64,000 nucleotides of DNA from contig DASUCV010000022.1 in assembly GCA_036275915.1 (NCBI GenBank), positions 372,001-436,000 of the forward strand, given 5' to 3'. Positions 17,058 through 24,980 of this stretch are shown here, piece after piece. Origin of the DNA: Candidatus Polarisedimenticolaceae bacterium. GTDB taxonomy: Bacteria > Acidobacteriota > Polarisedimenticolia > Polarisedimenticolales > DASRJG01. Under the pieces are notes generated by a model that searched no databases, had not been told where the DNA came from, and worked only from the letters and a program-made list of their open reading frames with translations. A program made the translations under genes and the position numbers. Positions within the stretch are counted from its first letter, which is position 1, and every line of letters starts with the position of its first letter.

Positions 17058-18893
17058 GTGGCCGAGGCCAGCCGCGAGTGGCTCGAGCGGAACTTCCCCT
17101 GCAAGTGGGCGTGTCCCGTGCACACGGAGGCGGGCAAGTACGTCGCACTGATCGCCGAGGGGAGGTTCCGCGAGGCGTACGCGGTCGCGCGCCGGCCCAA
17201 CCCCCTCGCCTCGATCTGCGGCCGGATCTGTGCCGCGCCGTGCGAAACCGTCTGCCGCCGCGGCGAGCTCGACGCGCCGATCGCGATCCGCGCGCTCAAG
17301 CGGTTCGTGACCGAGAAGTTCGGCGTCGAGAGCATGATGGACTTCTCCGTCCTCTCCGAGATCTACGGCAGGAGAACGGACCGCCACTCGGAGCGGGTCG
17401 CGGTGATCGGCTCGGGTCCGGCGGGGCTGGCCTGCGCGCACGACCTCGCGCTCCGGGGATACCCCGTCACGATCTTCGAGGGGGCCCCGGTCGCCGGCGG
17501 GATGCTGCGCCTCGGCGTCCCCGAATACCGGCTCCCGCGCGCGCTGATCCAGCTCGAGATCCACGCCATCCTCTCGCTCGGGGTCGAGCTGCGGGTTGAC
17601 GCGCGCCTCGGCAGGGACTTCACGCTCCGCGATCTGCGCCAGCAGGGGTACGCGGCCGTGTTCCTCGCAGTAGGGGCGATGCGCGGCCGCGAGCTGGCGG
17701 TGGAAGGGATGGATCTGGACGGCGTGCTCAAAGGGGTCGACTACCTCCTCAACGTCAACCTCGGCTATCGGGTGGAGATGGGGAGCCGCATCGTCGTCAT
17801 CGGAGGCGGCAACGTCGCCCTCGACGTCGCACGCACCGCGGCGCGCGGCGGCGAGCAGGAGAACCTCCAGCGCAACCTTTCGGTCGTCCAGGCGCTCGAC
17901 GTCGCCCGGAGCGCCATCCGGTTCGGGGCGCGCGAGGTCACCGTCTGCTGTCTCGAATCGGAGCGCGAGATGCCCGCCGCTCGCGAAGAGATCGAGGAGG
18001 CGAAGCGGGAAGGCATCACGTTCCTCCATCGCGTCGGCCCGAAGCGGCTCGTCGGTGAGCACGCGCGCGTGACCGGAGTCGAGCTCCTCACCGTGTCGCG
18101 GGTCTTCGACGAGCGCGGACGTTTCTCGCCCCGCTTCGTCGACGGCTCGGAGTCGATCCTGCCGGCCGACACCGTCGTCGTCGCGATCGGGCAGACGGGC
18201 GACCTCAGCTTCCTCAACGAGGAGGACGGCGTCGCGACGAGCCAGGGGAGGATCGTCGTCGACCCGGACACCCTGGCGACCACCGCCGCGGGAATCTACG
18301 CCGGCGGCGACGCCGCGTTCGGCCCGAGGATCGCGATCACCGCGGTGGCCAACGGAAAGCGCGCCGCCCGATCGATCGACGAATTTCTCCGCGGGCGCTC
18401 CCTGCCCGACGAGGACCCGGTCGTGGAGATCGACGTGGAATCGCGCTACCGCCGCACGCTCGACTACGAGTCGATCCCGCGGCAGTCCCCCCCGACGAGG
18501 CCGATCGATCGCCGCATCGGGATCGCGGAGGTCGAGGAGTGCTTCAGCGAGCCGGCGGCCAGACGCGAAGCCACGCGGTGCCTCCACTGCTGGACCAACA
18601 CGATCTTCGATCAGAGCGAGGCCGAAGGCACCGAATGCATCCTGTGCGGTGGCTGCCAGGACGTTTGTCCCGAGAGCTGCATCGAGATCCGCACCGCGGC
18701 ATCGATCCGCTCGGCGCCGGCGGGATCGCGGATGCTCGCTCCGGTCTTCGTCGCCGGCGAGCCGTGGGGCTCGATCATCCTCAAGGACGAGGAGACGTGC
18801 ATCCGCTGCGGCCTCTGCGCGCGGCGATGTCCCGCCGGCACGATCACGATGCAGAGCTTCGCGACCAAGGAGCCCGACCATGTCGTCGCGTGA
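17058..18893 (+). CDS. GltD-like NAD(P)H/FAD oxidoreductase fused to a 2[4Fe-4S] ferredoxin domain
   Basis: A 611-residue cytoplasmic flavoprotein starting at GTG 6 nt after the cupredoxin stop. The N-terminal Fer4_20 domain has cysteines in CKWACPVH and CGRICAAPCETVC (to about 65). An FAD Rossmann fold follows (VAVIGSGPAGLACAHDLA near 115-132), then GGMLRLGVPEYRLPR and a second nucleotide site (IVVIGGGNVALDVARTAARG near 246), as in NADPH-glutamate synthase small subunit and NfnB. The C-terminus carries two [4Fe-4S] sets, CILCGGCQDVCPESC and CIRCGLCARRCPAG (about 533-595). No glutamate synthase large subunit is nearby. Its position before the Rieske gene, overlapping it by 14 nt, says it serves the cytochrome b complex. 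The direction (NAD(P)H oxidation or uphill reduction) is not decided by sequence. Confidence 0.85.
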   Translation: MAEASREWLERNFPCKWACPVHTEAGKYVALIAEGRFREAYAVARRPNPLASICGRICAAPCETVCRRGELDAPIAIRALKRFVTEKFGVESMMDFSVLSEIYGRRTDRHSERVAVIGSGPAGLACAHDLALRGYPVTIFEGAPVAGGMLRLGVPEYRLPRALIQLEIHAILSLGVELRVDARLGRDFTLRDLRQQGYAAVFLAVGAMRGRELAVEGMDLDGVLKGVDYLLNVNLGYRVEMGSRIVVIGGGNVALDVARTAARGGEQENLQRNLSVVQALDVARSAIRFGAREVTVCCLESEREMPAAREEIEEAKREGITFLHRVGPKRLVGEHARVTGVELLTVSRVFDERGRFSPRFVDGSESILPADTVVVAIGQTGDLSFLNEEDGVATSQGRIVVDPDTLATTAAGIYAGGDAAFGPRIAITAVANGKRAARSIDEFLRGRSLPDEDPVVEIDVESRYRRTLDYESIPRQSPPTRPIDRRIGIAEVEECFSEPAARREATRCLHCWTNTIFDQSEAEGTECILCGGCQDVCPESCIEIRTAASIRSAPAGSRMLAPVFVAGEPWGSIILKDEETCIRCGLCARRCPAGTITMQSFATKEPDHVVA

Positions 18894-19350
18894 GAGCCGG
18901 GGGATGAAGCGCAGAGACTTCCTGACGATGGCGGGCGTCGGCGCCTGCGCGTGCGCGGCCGCGGGAGCGGGCGTCGTCACGCTCGACTTTCTCCAGCCGA
19001 AGGTGCTGTTCGAGCCGCCGACCCGCTTCGTCGCCGGAACCGCCCTCGAGTTCCCGGAGGGCACCGTCCGGTTCGACCGCGAGCATCGCGCCTACGTCAT
19101 CGGCGCTTCGGGCGGCGTCTACGCGATGACCGCGGTCTGCACGCACCTGGGTTGCATCACGCGCTTCCTCTCCGACGAGAACGTCATCGCGTGCCCCTGC
19201 CACGGGAGCCGCTTCGACCTCGAAGGCAACGTCGTGCACGGGCCGGCGCCGCGCCCCTTGCCCTGGATCGAGATCAAGCCCGACGGTGCGGGCAACCTCG
19301 TCGTCGACACGGCGTCGTTGGTCCCCGCCGGGACGATCGTGCGCGTATGA
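18880..19350 (+). CDS. Rieske [2Fe-2S] protein with Tat signal
   Basis: A 156-residue iron-sulfur subunit. The twin-arginine signal is [10 protein letters not shown] (about residues 9-19), and the uncleaved signal would anchor it in the inner membrane. Cluster ligands lie in CTHLGC (about 87-92) and CPCHGS (about 106-111), followed by the Pro loop [15 protein letters not shown] stands 7 nt before the ATG at 18880; the downstream ATG at 18904 is poorly spaced, so the 14-nt overlap with the FAD gene is probably real. It should oxidise quinol at the Qo site and reduce a c-type cytochrome. Confidence 0.95.
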   Translation: MSSRESRGMKRRDFLTMAGVGACACAAAGAGVVTLDFLQPKVLFEPPTRFVAGTALEFPEGTVRFDREHRAYVIGASGGVYAMTAVCTHLGCITRFLSDENVIACPCHGSRFDLEGNVVHGPAPRPLPWIEIKPDGAGNLVVDTASLVPAGTIVRV

Positions 19351-20117
19351 AAGCGCCGACGGCCTCCGGCGTCTCGGCCTGGATCCGGGACACGAGCGTC
19401 TACCGCTCGATCGTGCGGCACGGAGTCGCGGACACGAACTTGAATCGGGCGCTCGTGGTCATGGAGAACCTCTTCCTCCACGTGCATCCGATCAAGGTGC
19501 GGGCCAAGACGCTCCTGACGAAGCACACGTACTGGCTCGGCGGCATCACGCTCGCATGCACCGCGATCCTTTACGCGACCGGCATCCTGCTGATGTTCTA
19601 CTACCACCCTTCCGTCCCGCAGGCCTATCGCGACATGAAGGAGCTGCAGTTCGTCGTCGACGACGGTCTCTTCCTGCGCAATCTGCATCGGTGGGGCGCC
19701 CACCTCATGGTCTTCGCGGCGTTCGCGCACATGCTGCGCGTCTTCTATCACCGCGCCTACCGCCCGCCCCGTCAGTTCAACTGGGTCGTCGGCGTCGTCC
19801 TCCTTCTCGCCACGCTGTTGCTGTCGTACACGGGCTACCTTCTGCCGTGGGACCAGCTCGCGTTTTGGGGGGTCTCGGTCGGAACGAACATGGTGCGCGC
19901 GGCGCCCTGGATCGGCGAGCCGTTCCGGTTCCTGCTCCTCGGCGGGCACGTCGTCTCGGAGAACGCGCTGCTCCGCTTCTACGTCCTCCACTGCGTCGTG
20001 CTTCCCGTGACCCTCATCCTCCTGGTCTCGGTCCACATCTGGCGCGTGCGGAAGGACGGGGGCGTCCAGGGCCCCCCCGAGCCCAGCGCCCCGCTGCGTG
20101 AGGAAGAACTTCCGTGA
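19347..20117 (+). CDS. Cytochrome b, N-terminal part (b6-like, four helices, bis-heme b)
   Basis: A 256-residue membrane protein overlapping the Rieske stop by 4 nt (ATGA). Helix B has the heme ligands 14 residues apart (LHRWGAH and [10 protein letters not shown]). Helix D has them 15 apart (LHCVVLP and SVHIWRV), the cytochrome b6 spacing rather than bc1. The segment [19 protein letters not shown] aligns closely with b6 around its Cys35, but the cysteine that binds heme ci in b6f is replaced by Trp. [12 protein letters not shown] is the usual Qo-side cd region. It forms the core of a quinol:cytochrome oxidoreductase with the next gene. Confidence 0.95.
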   Translation: MKAPTASGVSAWIRDTSVYRSIVRHGVADTNLNRALVVMENLFLHVHPIKVRAKTLLTKHTYWLGGITLACTAILYATGILLMFYYHPSVPQAYRDMKELQFVVDDGLFLRNLHRWGAHLMVFAAFAHMLRVFYHRAYRPPRQFNWVVGVVLLLATLLLSYTGYLLPWDQLAFWGVSVGTNMVRAAPWIGEPFRFLLLGGHVVSENALLRFYVLHCVVLPVTLILLVSVHIWRVRKDGGVQGPPEPSAPLREEELP

Positions 20118-20824
20118 GCGATCTCCCGCCCATCGTCATCGAGGAATCGAACGATCCCCTCGCCGTGCCGCGACGCGTCGCCCTCGTCCGTCCCGACATC
20201 AGGCCCACGGTGAGGAAGGAAGACGAGAGGTTCGTCATGACGTTTCCGCACCTCGTCGTGCGGGAGATCATCCTCGTCCAAGCCGTCACGATCGTGCTCG
20301 CGATCGCGGCCCTCCTGTTCGACGCCCCCCTCCAGGGAATCGCCAACCCGACGGAGACGCCGAATCCCGCGAAGGCTCCCTGGTATTTCCTAGGCCTCCA
20401 GGAGCTGCTCCACTACTTCCCGCCCGTCGTCGCCGGCGTGCTCCTTCCGGGACTCGTCGTCGTGGCGCTCGTCGTCATCCCCTACGCCCGGGTCAATCTC
20501 GCGGCCCGCCCGTTGTGGGAGGACCGCCGGCCGCGCCGGATCGCGGGCATTCTCGTCACGCTCCTCGCCGTGACGGCCTTCGCCGTCCTCTTCGACTGCT
20601 GGCCGGTGGCCGCCGCGACGGTCGTCGTCGGTGCGCTCGTGCTGGCGGCCCGGGGAGGCGAGCGCGCCGGGGCGATCCGGAGCGCCCTGGCCCACGTCAC
20701 GCTGCCGGAGTGGATCATGACGTGGTTCGTCGTCGTGGCGAGCGTCTTGACGGTCATCGGCACCTTCTTCCGCGGCCCGGGCTGGTCGTTCGTTTGGCCC
20801 TGGGCCTCCTTCCGCTCGTGGTGA
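20114..20824 (+). CDS. Cytochrome b, C-terminal part (subunit IV-like) with APWY motif
   Basis: A 236-residue membrane protein with about five hydrophobic segments, starting at GTG that overlaps the previous stop by 4 nt. A hydrophilic N-terminus of 50 residues is followed by the first helix and then [20 protein letters not shown]. This corresponds to the Qo-site PEWY region of cytochrome b/subunit IV, but PEW is replaced by APW, so the catalytic Glu is missing. Such variants are known in menaquinol-type complexes. Two or three further helices follow, ending in a short Trp-rich tail (SFVWPWASF). It completes the split cytochrome b. Confidence 0.9.
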   Translation: MSDLPPIVIEESNDPLAVPRRVALVRPDIRPTVRKEDERFVMTFPHLVVREIILVQAVTIVLAIAALLFDAPLQGIANPTETPNPAKAPWYFLGLQELLHYFPPVVAGVLLPGLVVVALVVIPYARVNLAARPLWEDRRPRRIAGILVTLLAVTAFAVLFDCWPVAAATVVVGALVLAARGGERAGAIRSALAHVTLPEWIMTWFVVVASVLTVIGTFFRGPGWSFVWPWASFRSW

Positions 20825-20834
20825 AAGGACGACC

Positions 20835-22844
20835 GTGAGCCTGAGACGGACCTTCGCGGCGACGAGCTTCCTCTTCCTCGCGGTGCTCGCGATCTCTCCC
20901 GCGAAGAACGCCTTCCGGCCGCACCGCGCCTATCAGAAAGAGTTCCGCTCGCTCGGCGTTGCGCGTGCGCGCAGCCTCAAGGAGGCCCAGCGGTACGAGA
21001 CGATGCCGATCGCGATCCGCCAGATCTGGCTCCAGCACCTCGACGACCGTGTGGACCGCTGTCCGACCTGCCATCTCGGCGCCGCCGACGCGGCGATGGC
21101 CGGGGCGCCGGAGCCGTACCGCCTCCATCCGGCGACCGCGCACACGCCGATGGAGTTCGATCGGTTCGGGTGCACCACCTGTCACGGCGGCCAAGGTCAA
21201 GCCACGAGCCGCGCCGAGGCGCATGGCACCGCGGAAGACGCGGGCCCGCCGATGCTCCCGATGGAGAACCTCGAGGCCGGATGCGGGCGCTGCCATGCCG
21301 GCGAGTCGATTGCAGGGGCGCCGGTCCTCTCCCGCGGCCGCGCCGTGATGACGCGCTACGGCTGCTACGCCTGCCATCTCGTCCGCGACCACGAGACCTT
21401 CCGCTCCGAGGCGCCCCCGCTGAGGACGATCGCGCTCAAGACCGGAGCCCCGTGGCTCCGCCTGTGGCTCAAGAATCCGAAGGCGGTCGATCCCAACACG
21501 ACGATGCCGCGGTTCGATCTCTCGGACGACGACATCGAGGAGCTGTCGCACGCGCTCTTCGCGAGGACCCCTTCGCCCGCCCTCGCCGCCGCCATCGCAT
21601 CCGCCGAGCGCGAGCCGGCGGGAGTCCCCGCTTCCGGGAAGAAGCTCTTCGCGGAGGCGCGTTGCATCAGCTGCCACACCGTCGAGGGCAAGGGACACGG
21701 GACCGCTCCCGAGCTGTCCAAGGTGGCGACTTCGGCGACGCGAGGCTGGCTCCTGGCCTTCCTGCGCGATCCGCACGCGTTCAACCCCCGCACGCGTATG
21801 CCGCAGTACGGCTTCTCGGAATCCGAGTCGCGCGACGTCGTCGCGTACCTCGAAGACGAGCTGCGCGATTTCGACGCGCCCAAGGACATCCTCGAGCCAC
21901 TCCACGTCAACCTCACCCTCGCCGAGAAGGGCGAGAAGACGTTTCGCATGCGGGGCTGCGTCGCCTGCCATCCGGCGGAGAACGCGCAGGCGGCCGAACG
22001 GTTCGGCCCCGACCTCAACGGGATCGGCGACAAGAAGGCGACGTCGCTCGATTTCGGGAAGCGAGACGACCTTCCTCGCACCGCACCGGCGTGGCTGGCG
22101 GCAAAGCTCGAGCAGCCGCATTCGTTCGCGCCGGGCCTCAAGATGCCGACGTTCGAGTTACCCGCCGACGACGTGCAGGCCGCCGTCACCGCACTCCTCT
22201 CGCTGGGCGCTCAGCCGGTCCCCGAGGCGTATCGCACGGAGGCGCACGGGACGCCGTCGCTCGTTCCCGGCGGCGACGTCGGGCGGCTCGTCGACCGCTA
22301 CCGCTGCCTGTCGTGTCACATGATCGGTAACGCAGGCGGCGACATCTCGACGGCGCCGCTGACGTTCGAGGGGAGCAAGGTCCGCCGTGCCTGGCTCGTC
22401 GACTATCTCCTCGTCTCCTATTCGATTCGCCCGATCCTCGAGGAGAGGATGCCGATCTTCCGGATGCCGCGGGCAGACGCGGAGCTCCTGGCCGGTGCGA
22501 TCACCAGCCTCTATGTCGATCCCCGCATCCCGCAGGACCCGTTCGCCGGGCGACCCGCGTCCGACGCGGACGCCGGAGAGGGACAGCGCTTGTACACGAC
22601 CCTCGGGTGCCGCGCCTGCCACATCATCGGCCCGACCGGCGGCTACGTCGGCCCACCGCTGACCGACACGCAGACGCGGCTCCAGCCCGGCTGGGTGTTC
22701 ACGTGGCTCAAGGGTCCACAGAAGTGGCGCGCCGACGTGCGCTGCCCCGACTATGGGCTCACCGACACAGACGCGCTGAGATTGACGGCCTATCTCGAGA
22801 CGCTGAAAGCACCGGCCGCCGACGCGACGGGTGCCAAACGATGA
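20835..22844 (+). CDS. Membrane-anchored octaheme cytochrome c
   Basis: A 669-residue periplasmic cytochrome with an N-terminal hydrophobic anchor or uncleaved signal (about residues 8-24). Eight CxxCH heme motifs are visible: CPTCH (about 76), CTTCH (115), CGRCH (152), CYACH (178), CISCH (278), CVACH (376), CLSCH (491) and CRACH (592). The first four are closely packed; the last four sit in separate class-I-like domains with Met-containing segments such as TMPRFD, RMPQYGF, KMPTFEL and RMPIFRM. It starts at GTG with AAAGGA upstream, 10 nt after subunit IV, and overlaps the next gene by 4 nt. It replaces cytochrome c1 or f as electron acceptor or donor for the Rieske head. Confidence 0.92.
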   Translation: MSLRRTFAATSFLFLAVLAISPAKNAFRPHRAYQKEFRSLGVARARSLKEAQRYETMPIAIRQIWLQHLDDRVDRCPTCHLGAADAAMAGAPEPYRLHPATAHTPMEFDRFGCTTCHGGQGQATSRAEAHGTAEDAGPPMLPMENLEAGCGRCHAGESIAGAPVLSRGRAVMTRYGCYACHLVRDHETFRSEAPPLRTIALKTGAPWLRLWLKNPKAVDPNTTMPRFDLSDDDIEELSHALFARTPSPALAAAIASAEREPAGVPASGKKLFAEARCISCHTVEGKGHGTAPELSKVATSATRGWLLAFLRDPHAFNPRTRMPQYGFSESESRDVVAYLEDELRDFDAPKDILEPLHVNLTLAEKGEKTFRMRGCVACHPAENAQAAERFGPDLNGIGDKKATSLDFGKRDDLPRTAPAWLAAKLEQPHSFAPGLKMPTFELPADDVQAAVTALLSLGAQPVPEAYRTEAHGTPSLVPGGDVGRLVDRYRCLSCHMIGNAGGDISTAPLTFEGSKVRRAWLVDYLLVSYSIRPILEERMPIFRMPRADAELLAGAITSLYVDPRIPQDPFAGRPASDADAGEGQRLYTTLGCRACHIIGPTGGYVGPPLTDTQTRLQPGWVFTWLKGPQKWRADVRCPDYGLTDTDALRLTAYLETLKAPAADATGAKR

Positions 22845-23239
22845 GCGCGCGGAGCCTCGTCATCGCGTTCGTGGCTCTCGGTCTCGTCGCCTGTGCGCGC
22901 AAGAGCGCGCCTCCGAAGCCCGCGGATGCCGCCGCGGCGGTGCCGCCGAGCTATGAGATGCGACTGGGACGGGACACCTACGTCCACTACTGCGCGACCT
23001 GCCACGGCGACGCCGGCGCGGGAGACGGGTTCAACGCTTACAACCTGGACCCGCATCCCCGCGACCTCTCCGACGCTGCGGTTCAGAAGAAGACCGATGC
23101 GCAGATCGCCGATGCGATCAGCCGTGGGGGCAGCGGTGTCGGGCTGTCGAGCCTCATGCCTCCGTGGGCCCACACGCTCTCCGATCGCCAAGTTGCCGAG
23201 GTGGTGCTCTACGTGCGTAGCTTGAAAAAGAGTCGGTAG
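22841..23239 (+). CDS. Class I cytochrome c lipoprotein
   Basis: A 132-residue lipoprotein (lipobox LVACAR, Cys about residue 18) with one heme motif CATCH (about 52-56) and a Met ligand candidate in SSLMPPW (about 104). The fold and length fit cytochrome c551/class I. It overlaps the octaheme gene by 4 nt (ATGA) and is the last gene of the operon. Tethered to a membrane, it could move electrons between the octaheme protein and a terminal oxidase or the porin. No strong terminator follows. Confidence 0.92.
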   Translation: MSARSLVIAFVALGLVACARKSAPPKPADAAAAVPPSYEMRLGRDTYVHYCATCHGDAGAGDGFNAYNLDPHPRDLSDAAVQKKTDAQIADAISRGGSGVGLSSLMPPWAHTLSDRQVAEVVLYVRSLKKSR

Positions 23240-23327
23240 CGGAAACGGGACCGCCGCCGAGGCCTAGCCGTCTCTGTCGAGGAGGTCGGTGCCGACGGAT
23301 CGAGCCCGTCGGTCCACCGTCCCGGCG

Positions 23328-23333
23328 TACCTT
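23328..23333 (+). promoter_or_regulatory. Candidate -10 element (TACCTT), leaderless start
   Basis: TACCTT ends 9 nt before the methyltransferase ATG at 23343, with no Shine-Dalgarno sequence between. Confidence 0.35.
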
Positions 23334-23342
23334 CATGACCGT

Positions 23343-24203
23343 ATGAACGCCTTGAAAGAAGGTCGCGCTTCCCGCACCGCGTCGCGCGTCGCCTTCCGCC
23401 GCGCCGCTCACCAAGTCCTCGACGCGCCGCTCGTCTTCTCGGATCCACTGGCGCTGCGCATCCTGAGCCGGGACGCCGTCGACGCGCTGCGACAGCATCC
23501 TCATCGAGTCGGAAATGGCCGCTACGACAAGATGATGCGCGCGTTCCTCGTCGTGAGGAGCCGGATCGCAGACGACGTGATCACGGCTCAGATCGCGAAG
23601 GGCGTGCGCCAGGTCGTGATCCTGGGAGCAGGGCTCGATACCTTCGCGTATCGTCATGGCATCGCGGACGTGCGTGTCTTCGAGATCGATCATCCTGCCA
23701 CGCAGGCCTGGAAGCGCCGGCGGCTCGCCGACGCCGGCATCGCGATCCCTGAAACGCTGACGTTCGTTCCGGTCGACTTCGCAGAACGGAACCTGCGCGA
23801 CGCGCTCAGCTCGTCGGGAGTGGACTTCGGCGCCGCGACGGTGTTTTCGTGGCTCGGCGTGTCGATGTACCTCGAGGCCGCCGCGGTATGGACGACGCTC
23901 TGTGACGTCGCAGCCGCGACGGCCCCCGGTGGCGGCGTGGTGTTCGATTACGTCGTGCCCGCCCCGCAGCTCGACTGGCGATCGCGGATCGGGCTCTGGC
24001 TGCTCGAGCGACGTGTGAGGAGGGCCGGCGAGCCGTTCCGGAGCTTCCTCGATCCCGGCGCTCTGACCCGCGGGATGCACGAGCTCGGATTCTCGACCAT
24101 CGAGGACCTCGACGGCGCCGCGCTCAACGCACGTTACTTCGCACGTCGGGCCGACGGGCTGCGGGTCGGCTCCGCAGGGCATGTGATGGTGGCATTGAGG
24201 TGA
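23343..24203 (+). CDS. SAM-dependent methyltransferase, LCMT/TIGR00027 family
   Basis: A 286-residue cytoplasmic enzyme. Family marks are SRTASRVAFRRAAH at the N-terminus, VFSDPLALRIL, R-x3-DD (SRIADDVI), the SAM-binding loop QVVILGAGLDTFAYR (about residues 88-102), FEIDHPATQAWKRRRL with the acidic residue that contacts SAM ribose, and FSWLGVSMYLE. Members related to leucine carboxyl methyltransferases often modify carboxyl or hydroxyl groups of small molecules or polyketides. No biosynthetic partners adjoin it, so the substrate is unknown. The first ATG after the TACCTT element is chosen; a GTG 54 nt upstream would add non-conserved residues. Confidence 0.88.
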   Translation: MNALKEGRASRTASRVAFRRAAHQVLDAPLVFSDPLALRILSRDAVDALRQHPHRVGNGRYDKMMRAFLVVRSRIADDVITAQIAKGVRQVVILGAGLDTFAYRHGIADVRVFEIDHPATQAWKRRRLADAGIAIPETLTFVPVDFAERNLRDALSSSGVDFGAATVFSWLGVSMYLEAAAVWTTLCDVAAATAPGGGVVFDYVVPAPQLDWRSRIGLWLLERRVRRAGEPFRSFLDPGALTRGMHELGFSTIEDLDGAALNARYFARRADGLRVGSAGHVMVALR

Positions 24204-24270
24204 ATCTCGCCCTCCGCTGGCGCGCTTCCCTGCATCACGCGCCCGTACTTCGGAGTGACACTCTCTGGCC

Positions 24271-24298
24271 TTGACCGCTCCGCGCCGGCACCTACCTT
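24271..24298 (+). promoter_or_regulatory. Candidate sigma-70-like promoter
   Basis: TTGACC (24271-24276) and TACCTT (24293-24298) are separated by 16 nt, about 45 nt upstream of the beta-barrel ATG. TTGACC matches the -35 consensus at 5 of 6 positions; the -10 is weak but resembles others in this window. Confidence 0.45.
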
Positions 24299-24343
24299 CT
24301 GCCGAGTATGCGTAACGCCCCAAGAGCTAGGGAGGATCGTGCA

Positions 24344-24892
24344 ATGAAGAAGACCGTTGCGTTCAGTCTGTTCAGCGCGCTCGTTCTCGCGCTTCCGGCG
24401 AGCGCGGAGATCGGTCAAGGAACCGGTGAGATCGGAGCCGGCGTCGGCTACACCAGCATGGATTCGAACAAGTCCGTCAGCAACACGAACGACAGCGGAA
24501 CGGCCATCGGCGTCCGAGGCGGCTACAACTTCACGAAGCTGTTCGAGCTCGAAGGTCAGATCTCGGACACTTCCGCATCGGACTCGGGTGTGGATCTCGG
24601 ACTGAACACCTACATGGTCAACGCGGTGTTCAACTTCCATCCCAAGGACTCCATCGAGCCCTACGTCCTCGGCGGCGTCGGGTATGCCAGCCTGTCGGCC
24701 AGCAGCTCGCTCGGCAGCGTCAGCGACAGCTCGAATGCGTTTCAGGTGGCCGTCGGCAGCCGTTTCTTCTTCGGCCAGAAGAAGCAGGCGGGGGTCCGCG
24801 TCGAGCTTGCGAGTCTCAATGAGAAGACGTTCAACGAGAGCTCGACTCACAACGATCTGAACGTCGGCTTCATCTGGATGTTCGGCCGGTAG
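24344..24892 (+). CDS. Outer-membrane beta-barrel protein (OmpA/OmpW-like porin fold)
   Basis: A 182-residue small barrel: signal peptide ending in ASA, then about eight amphipathic strands (IGAGVGYTSMD, AIGVRGGYNFT, LFELEGQISD, YMVNAVFNFH, PYVLGGVGYASLS, FQVAVGSRFFFG, AGVRVELASLN, LNVGFIWMFGR). The layout matches the outer-membrane protein beta-barrel domain (PF13505). GGGAGG lies 9 nt before the ATG at 24344; an in-frame ATG 36 nt upstream is less likely. It has its own promoter and a strong terminator, so it is monocistronic. Its function could be structural or small-solute diffusion. Confidence 0.85.
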   Translation: MKKTVAFSLFSALVLALPASAEIGQGTGEIGAGVGYTSMDSNKSVSNTNDSGTAIGVRGGYNFTKLFELEGQISDTSASDSGVDLGLNTYMVNAVFNFHPKDSIEPYVLGGVGYASLSASSSLGSVSDSSNAFQVAVGSRFFFGQKKQAGVRVELASLNEKTFNESSTHNDLNVGFIWMFGR

Positions 24893-24923
24893 CTCCAGGC
24901 GACCGGAATGTTGAATTCCCTGC

Positions 24924-24972
24924 GGCGCCTGGGCCGGCTCTCTCAGGAGCCGGCCCTGGCGCCGTTTTCGTT
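24924..24972 (+). terminator. Intrinsic terminator after the beta-barrel gene
   Basis: GGCGCC-T-GGGCCGGCTC, loop TCTCAG, then GAGCCGGCCC-T-GGCGCC forms a 16-pair stem with one T-T mismatch (24924-24963), followed by GTTTTCGTT. It ends transcription of the gene at 24344-24892 and may also stop the convergent gene that ends at 24981. Confidence 0.85.
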
Positions 24973-24980
24973 CCCATCCA

